This document shows, piece after piece, positions 58,961 through 64,000 of a stretch of 64,000 nt of DNA. Position numbers and translations under genes: made by a program. The notes under the pieces were generated by a model that saw nothing but the letters and a program-made list of their open reading frames with translations, was not told the origin of the DNA and did no database searches. Each line of letters opens with the position of its first letter. Position 1 is the stretch's first letter. The stretch spans positions 62,001 to 126,000 of the forward strand of contig NZ_AUBB01000027.1 of assembly GCF_000429025.1 (NCBI RefSeq), given 5' to 3'. The DNA is from Actinospineispora spinosispora DSM 44797 (GTDB lineage Bacteria; Actinomycetota; Actinomycetes; Mycobacteriales; Pseudonocardiaceae).

Positions 58961-61132
58961 TCAGTGTGCTGAGCGGCCCGACTCGCCGGTGGATTCGGCT
59001 GCCTCGGCTGCCTTGCGGTCGGTCTGCCTGGGGACGATGCCCAGGGGGAGGACCATGAACGCGGCCTCCTCCTCGGTGGGTGTCGCCTCGGGCTCCGGCT
59101 TCTTCGCCGGCTCGGGCTCGGACGGCACCGCGACGAGCTTCGGCGGCTTCGGCTCCTCCGGCCGCACCGCTGCCGGCTCGGCCTCGGGCTGCTTCGTGGT
59201 CGCCGGTTTGTCCGACCTCATCGCGTGTGCGCCGGTCGAGGTGGCGGTCACGATGACCGGCACACCCGCGCGACGCAGCACCGACAGCACCGTGTCCTCC
59301 GATGCGGACACCGGCGTCGTCGCGAAGCCGCTGCCGACGGCCAGCAGCCGGGGTGCCGCCGCGGTGACCAGCAGGTTCGCCGTCGGCAGATGGTCGGCGC
59401 CCAGCAGCAGGACCAGGTCGGCGGTGTCCGCGTCCGGTAGGCCGGTGAGCAGCTCCTCCAGTCCGACGAACCGCGCGGTGCCCTGGGTGACCGCGTGTTC
59501 CGCCTCGTCCCACGCGCTCGCCAGCTCCGGCGCGGCCTCACGCAGCCTGCCCATGAGCTCGGCGACCCGGTGCTGGTCGGCCCACTGCCGGCGCGCGGCG
59601 GACAGCTCGGACAGCGCATCCAGGTAGTCGGGCAGGTTGTGCGCGCGCAGCGGCTCGATCAGCCCCTCGAACTCCGGCGCCGCGCGGTGCTCGGAGTCCA
59701 CCTCGGCCAGCGATCGCTCCAGGCCGTCCGCGAGGATGCCCAGCTGGGTGCGGGCATCGGCCATCTGGTCCGCGCCGCCGGAGGCGACGATGTTCGCGGC
59801 GACCGTCTCCGCCGTCGCCAGGTCGGGGATCGACACCGGGCTCGACGGGTGGATGAACAGCACCTCGTGACGCAGTGCCTCGACGGCGCGCACCGACTCG
59901 TCGATGCGGGTCAGCCTGCGGTTCAGCTCGGACACCGCCGGCACGTCGTTCGGCGCCGGCACGTCCAGGTTCTGGCAGGCCTGCCTGAGCTTGCCCATCG
60001 CCTCGATCAGCTCGATGAACGCGACCGCCTGGCGCAGCAGCCGGGAGTCCTTCATCGGTACGCCGTCCAGCTGCAGATGCGCCAGCGTCGGTTCGACCGC
60101 GCGTTGCTGCTGCGACCGGAAGTAGGTCTTCGCCTTGCCGCCGCCGTCCAGGTAGTCGGCGTAGCGGTTGAGCTGCTCCACGGCGTCGGAGGGCAGGTCG
60201 CCGACGACCGCCATCCGGTCCGCCGCCGTGTTCAGGGTCTCGGCGGAGGACACGATGTCGGCCGAGCGCTTCAGCAGCCGTTCGAAACCGGGGCGGGCGG
60301 AACCGAACAGGACCCGCTCCAACAGCGGGCGCGCCCAGGATGCGTCCCGGTATCCGGCGGCGCCGGTGCTCGTGGTGCTGTCCACCGAGGCCAGCGCACG
60401 TTGGAAGCGCTGAGCCGTCGAGATCAGCCCCTGCAGCCGGGTCGGGGTCAGGCCCCCGAGCAGCTCGGGGATCAGGTCGGCGGCCTCCCGAGGCGGGTAG
60501 CCCCGGCCGCCGGCGGCGCGGCACAGCTGCGCGACCCGGTCGACCGTCGGGACCAGCTGCGGCTCCGGCAGTACCTGGCCGAGCCGCTGCTGACGCTGCG
60601 GCGTCCCGGTCACCATCAACCACCGCAGCTCACGCAGCTCGGCGTCGGACAGTGGCAGCTCACCGTCGAGGCACAGCCTGCGCATCGGTTCGGGCAGCGC
60701 ACCACGCACCGCGGCGAGACCGTCGACATCGGCGCCGGTGACCACGACCCTGCGGCCGTCGGTCAGCAGCCCGGCCAGGCCCTGCGCGATCCCGGCGGCG
60801 TCCGCCGCGTCCAGCACGGCACACGGGTAGCGGCGGGCCACCTCGACGACGGCATCCGGTTCACCGATCGGGGTCCTGGGCGCGGGAGCCGACCTCGGTG
60901 TGATGACCTCGGACAACCGGTACAACCCGACCGGGGTCTCACCGGCCGCGACCCTGCGGCGGATCTCCTCGGCCGCACGTGCCACCGGTGAGCTCTGACC
61001 AGCGCTCTTCTCCGCACCGTCCTGCCCGGCCGTCGGGCCGACCAGCCTTTCGACGAGTCCGATCGCGGGATCGATCGGACCGCCGACCGCTGCAGGCCTC
61101 TCGGCCTTTTCCGCAGCGCCGAGATCAAGCAC
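58961..61132 (-). CDS. Large protein of unknown function (723 aa)
   Basis: GTG 61132 follows GAGGAGG by about six bases. The protein has no recognised domain. About the first 80 residues are charged, then several regions with Rossmann-like alternation (RRVVVTGADVDGLAAVRGAL; ADLVLLLGADHLPTANLLVT; GVPVIVTATSTGAHAM), a long helical middle and a Glu/Pro/Ala-rich C-terminus with EEPKPPKLV repeats. Two related nucleotide-binding-like domains, perhaps helicase- or AAA-like without an obvious Walker A, are possible. It stands alone on its strand. Confidence 0.72.
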   Translation of the reverse strand: MLDLGAAEKAERPAAVGGPIDPAIGLVERLVGPTAGQDGAEKSAGQSSPVARAAEEIRRRVAAGETPVGLYRLSEVITPRSAPAPRTPIGEPDAVVEVARRYPCAVLDAADAAGIAQGLAGLLTDGRRVVVTGADVDGLAAVRGALPEPMRRLCLDGELPLSDAELRELRWLMVTGTPQRQQRLGQVLPEPQLVPTVDRVAQLCRAAGGRGYPPREAADLIPELLGGLTPTRLQGLISTAQRFQRALASVDSTTSTGAAGYRDASWARPLLERVLFGSARPGFERLLKRSADIVSSAETLNTAADRMAVVGDLPSDAVEQLNRYADYLDGGGKAKTYFRSQQQRAVEPTLAHLQLDGVPMKDSRLLRQAVAFIELIEAMGKLRQACQNLDVPAPNDVPAVSELNRRLTRIDESVRAVEALRHEVLFIHPSSPVSIPDLATAETVAANIVASGGADQMADARTQLGILADGLERSLAEVDSEHRAAPEFEGLIEPLRAHNLPDYLDALSELSAARRQWADQHRVAELMGRLREAAPELASAWDEAEHAVTQGTARFVGLEELLTGLPDADTADLVLLLGADHLPTANLLVTAAAPRLLAVGSGFATTPVSASEDTVLSVLRRAGVPVIVTATSTGAHAMRSDKPATTKQPEAEPAAVRPEEPKPPKLVAVPSEPEPAKKPEPEATPTEEEAAFMVLPLGIVPRQTDRKAAEAAESTGESGRSAH

Positions 61133-61244
61133 TAGGCACCTCCTCTGGCCCCCGTGGCCGCTCGTCACATTCTGTATCGAACAGGGACCCAAAACGTTCC
61201 ACCTTCTGGTGCAAAAAGATGGAAAAAGTTACTGAGAGCAATCG

Positions 61245-62909
61245 CTACGTGGTCGTCGGAACACTCTCCGCAATGGGCTTGACCCTGGGGCTGTGCTCGT
61301 CGACGTGGTAGTCCTCGGCAGCCGTCTCGTCCGTCCCGTTGGACACCGTCGTCCGCCGGAGGATCAGGCTCACCACGACAGCCACCACCAGGTTGAGCAC
61401 CAGCGCCACGAACCCGACATAGATCTGCACCTTCGAGCCCGCGAACGGCTGCAGCCCGAGGAAGTCCAGCTTGTCCAGGGTCAGTGCGGACCCGCCGAAG
61501 TGCAGGCGTTTCGCCGCCGGGTTCGGAATCTGGTACAGCAGGTACAGGCCGTAGGCGAGGCCGATGAACCAACCCGCCGCCAGCGCCCATCGGTGCAGCC
61601 AGCGGGTGTACAGCGCGATCGCCACCGCCGGCAGCGTCTGGAGGATGATCACGCCGCCGATCAGCTGCAGGTCGATCGAGAACTGCGGGTCGACACCGAC
61701 GATGAACAGCACCGCGCCGACCTTCACCACGAGCGAGGCCAGCTTCGCCTGCTTGGCCTCCTGTTGCGGTGTCGCGTCCCGCTTGAGGTAGGTCTTGTAG
61801 ATGTTGCGGGTCCACAGGTTCGCCGCCGCGATCGACATGATCGCCGCCGGCACCAGTGCGCCGATGCCGATCGCGGCGAACGCGATCCCGGCGAACCACG
61901 AGCTGAACTCGTTCTGGAACAGCACGGCGATGACGGTGTTGGTGTCCGGCCTGCCGGTCGCGTTGTTGGTGATCGGCTTGACGCCCGCCGCGATCGCCAC
62001 ATATCCGAGCAGCGCGAGCAGGCCGAGCAGCAGCGAGTACGCCGGCAGCGCCACCATGTTGCGCTTCAGCACGACCCGGCCCCGGGAGGCGAGCACGCCG
62101 GTCAGCGAGTGCGGGTAGAGGAACAACGCCAGCGCCGAACCGAACGCCAGGGTGATGTACTGCAGCTGGTTCGTCGCGGTCAGCAGGACCGAGCCGGTCG
62201 GAGCACCGGTGGTCGGGCTCGGCTGGGCCAGCTTCGCGGCCGAGACGTCGAAGATGTGGCTCCAGCCGCCGAACCTCGTCGGCAGGTAGAACACCGCGAC
62301 CAGGATGACCAGGTAGATCAGGATGTCCTTGACGAACGCGATCAGCGCGGGCGCGCGCAGCCCGGACTGGTAGGTGTAGAGCGCCAGCACCAGGAACGCG
62401 ATGAACAGCGGAAGGTGCCCGGAGAGGCCGGAGCCGTTGAGACCGATCGTGCGCAGCACCGCTTCGAGGCCGGACAGCTGCAGCGCGATGTAGGGCATCG
62501 TCGCGGCGATGCCGGTGACCGCGATCATCAGACCGAGGATCGGGCTGCCGTAGCGGCCGGTGACGAAGTCCGCCGGGGTGACGTAGCCGTGCACGCGCGA
62601 CACCGACCACAACCGCAGCACAGGTAAGAACACCATCGGATACACCAGCACTGTGTAGGGCAGCGCGTAGAAGCCGAGCGCTCCGGCGCCGAACAGCAAC
62701 GCGGGCACCGCGACGAACGTGTACGCGGTGTACAGGTCACCGCCGACCAGGAACCAGGTGATCCAGGACCCGAACTTGCGCCCGCCAAGACCCCACTCGT
62801 CGAGGTGGTCCATCGTGGCGCCGGAGCGCCAGCGGGAGGCCACGAACCCCATCACCGCGACGACCACGAACAGAATGGTGAACACGGTCAGCTCGACCCA
62901 GTGGATCAT
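61245..62909 (-). CDS. Sodium:solute symporter (monocarboxylate type)
   Basis: The 554-residue protein has about 13 membrane segments and SSS-family features (GFVASRWRS near the start, GLGGRKFGSWITWFLVGGDL, VHGYVTPADFVTGRYGSPIL). Relatives with a DUF3311 partner take up monocarboxylates such as acetate or pyruvate. It overlaps the DUF3311 gene by ATGA. The C-terminus is hydrophilic. Confidence 0.92.
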   Translation of the reverse strand: MIHWVELTVFTILFVVVAVMGFVASRWRSGATMDHLDEWGLGGRKFGSWITWFLVGGDLYTAYTFVAVPALLFGAGALGFYALPYTVLVYPMVFLPVLRLWSVSRVHGYVTPADFVTGRYGSPILGLMIAVTGIAATMPYIALQLSGLEAVLRTIGLNGSGLSGHLPLFIAFLVLALYTYQSGLRAPALIAFVKDILIYLVILVAVFYLPTRFGGWSHIFDVSAAKLAQPSPTTGAPTGSVLLTATNQLQYITLAFGSALALFLYPHSLTGVLASRGRVVLKRNMVALPAYSLLLGLLALLGYVAIAAGVKPITNNATGRPDTNTVIAVLFQNEFSSWFAGIAFAAIGIGALVPAAIMSIAAANLWTRNIYKTYLKRDATPQQEAKQAKLASLVVKVGAVLFIVGVDPQFSIDLQLIGGVIILQTLPAVAIALYTRWLHRWALAAGWFIGLAYGLYLLYQIPNPAAKRLHFGGSALTLDKLDFLGLQPFAGSKVQIYVGFVALVLNLVVAVVVSLILRRTTVSNGTDETAAEDYHVDEHSPRVKPIAESVPTTT

Positions 62910-63151
62910 CGCTGCGCTCCCTCGTCCAGCTCGTCGACACCGCCCGGCGTACCGGGCGCGGGCGGCGTGGTGTCATCCCTGGTCATCCGGAAGACCACCG
63001 CGACACAGACCACGCCGATCGGGACGAACGCGAACTGCGACCAGTAGAAGAACGGCAGGCCGAGCAGCCGAGGCTGGTCGAAGTTGAGCCACGGAGTGAC
63101 CAACATCAGGAACGGAACCAGGAGCAGCAGGTTCCACCCGCTCCGGCGCAT
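62906..63151 (-). CDS. DUF3311 small membrane protein
   Basis: The 81-residue protein has two membrane helices (NLLLLVPFLMLVTPWLNF; FAFVPIGVVCVAVVF) and a short Pro-rich tail, the usual DUF3311 subunit of monocarboxylate symporters. It precedes the symporter gene with a four-base overlap. A longer frame upstream is a shadow of the next gene's region. Confidence 0.9.
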   Translation of the reverse strand: MRRSGWNLLLLVPFLMLVTPWLNFDQPRLLGLPFFYWSQFAFVPIGVVCVAVVFRMTRDDTTPPAPGTPGGVDELDEGAQR

Positions 63152-63207
63152 GATGTCTCCCTCGATCGGGTGTATGCCGACGCGCAAGTCTGCCTCTTCC
63201 GCGCCGG

Positions 63208-64000
63208 TTACGCGATCACAAGAAGATAAAGCCCGACCATGGTGTACACGATCATGATCAGGACCAGCGGGATTTCGTCCGCGAGACGTCTGCTCTCGGT
63301 CACCTGGGGGCCGTCGTGCGCAAGAACCCGGTCGTGCGCGGCGATCACGCCGACCACGTGCCCGACCAGGATCGCGGCGACCTGGATGGCCGCGATCAGC
63401 AACGGCGCCGGCAGCAACGTCGACGGACCGGCCGAGGGGTCGACCAGCTGCGCGGCCCCGCGCGGGCCCTCCACCAGCAGCAACGACGCGTAGTGCGCGA
63501 TGGTGTAGCCGACGGCGATCGGGATGAGCGTGCTGACCAGGTAGGTGGCGAGCACGCCGGTGGCCAGCCGGTAGCTGACCGCGACGAGCGCGATGAGAGC
63601 TAGCAGAACAACGGTGGAGATCAGCTCGGCCGGGATGCCCGAGGCCCGCGCGAGTTTCGGGCCGGTCGTCGCCCACCACGGGGTGCCGGACACGCCGTCG
63701 AACACCGTCGAGCCCCACCAGACGGCGAGCAGCGCGACGAGCCCCGGGCCGGGTGTCACGGTGTTCAGCCCGACGAACGGGTTTCGTCGCCCCGGCCCCC
63801 TTCCCACCGGCGACAGCGACGCGACCAGCGTCGAGTAGGCCTCGAACGGATCACCTCGGTCGAACCAGCGCTGCCCGTAGACCGTGGCAGCGGCGGTGGT
63901 CAGCACGACGTAGGCGGCGATGAAGGTGCCCACGACGAACGGCTCGGCGCGGGCGTCCGGGACCAGCTCCAGCCAGACGAAGACGGTGAGCCCGAACGCG
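63208..64000 (-). CDS. Polytopic membrane protein, 5' part beyond the window
   Basis: The frame is open to the right edge (264 residues visible), with at least five membrane segments (VGTFIAAYVVLTTAAATVYG, ALLAVWWGSTVF, LISTVVLLALIALVAV, LLIAAIQVAAILVG, LVLIMIVYTMVGLYLLVI). I do not recognise the family. It lies upstream of the DUF3311/symporter pair on the same strand and may be part of the operon. Confidence 0.75.
   Translation of the reverse strand, partial: AFGLTVFVWLELVPDARAEPFVVGTFIAAYVVLTTAAATVYGQRWFDRGDPFEAYSTLVASLSPVGRGPGRRNPFVGLNTVTPGPGLVALLAVWWGSTVFDGVSGTPWWATTGPKLARASGIPAELISTVVLLALIALVAVSYRLATGVLATYLVSTLIPIAVGYTIAHYASLLLVEGPRGAAQLVDPSAGPSTLLPAPLLIAAIQVAAILVGHVVGVIAAHDRVLAHDGPQVTESRRLADEIPLVLIMIVYTMVGLYLLVIA

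Overview
The window looks like actinobacterial chromosome, most probably from the Pseudonocardiaceae or a close relative. It is very GC-rich, uses many GTG starts, and carries FadE5, an expanded IniB/IniA/IniC locus with a large LuxR regulator, XRE-DUF5753/DUF397 proteins, a DUF5919 regulator and Tat/lipoprotein exports. The genus cannot be told from the sequence alone.

Positions 515-9981 are a 9.4 kb integrative element inserted in the 3' end of a tRNA-Ser(UGA) gene. A 59-bp direct repeat marks both ends and the intact tRNA lies at the right end. The element encodes a tyrosine integrase, an excisionase, a P-loop replication-type ATPase, GntR and XRE-TPR regulators, a second small helix-turn-helix protein, a 2H phosphoesterase and four small unknown proteins. 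No FtsK/TraB-like translocase, relaxase or virion gene is visible, so it resembles a mobilizable element or satellite. Its non-coding DNA is rich in ordered repeats: paired TGAGACCC sites at both ends, a CTAG cluster, a GTTAG/CTAAC cluster, a long hairpin, and a GCGGCATC array in the end of the ATPase gene.

From 10 to 27 kb come two tandem membrane zinc metallopeptidases and an ini-type envelope-stress locus. This has a membrane-anchored Hsp70 divergent from two iniB paralogues with near-identical promoters, then the dynamin-like iniA and iniC. Facing it are a membrane-anchored periplasmic-binding-protein-like receptor paired with a STAND-like NTPase, and an 874-aa LuxR regulator resembling mycobacterial IniR.

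From 27 to 45 kb lie a peptidoglycan amidase, fadE5, an EamA exporter with a divergent XRE-cupin regulator, DUF397/CBS/XRE genes, a VanW protein, a GroES-like protein, an AAA ATPase, a nitroreductase and the Hen1-Pnkp RNA-repair operon, then FxsA, an alpha/beta hydrolase, and TetR and MerR regulators. From 46 to 64 kb there is a branched-chain 2-oxoacid dehydrogenase operon (E1alpha, E1beta, E2) with a RelE/ParE-type toxin-antitoxin pair inside it, a second antitoxin-like protein, an FMN glutamate-synthase-family protein, an inositol-monophosphatase-like enzyme coupled to a DUF5919 regulator, a polar amino-acid ABC transporter, an AhpD-like protein, a large protein of unknown function and a sodium:solute symporter/DUF3311 pair.

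The most unusual feature runs through the whole chromosomal part: several families of dispersed palindromes placed at gene 3' ends. They have a conserved stem base and variable but self-complementary upper stems (CGTGAGTG family, GCTCGCACAGA family, GATCATCACCGTCTGA family). A composite repeat beginning with TTGGGCCTGTT starts at, or forms, the stop-codon region of three genes.
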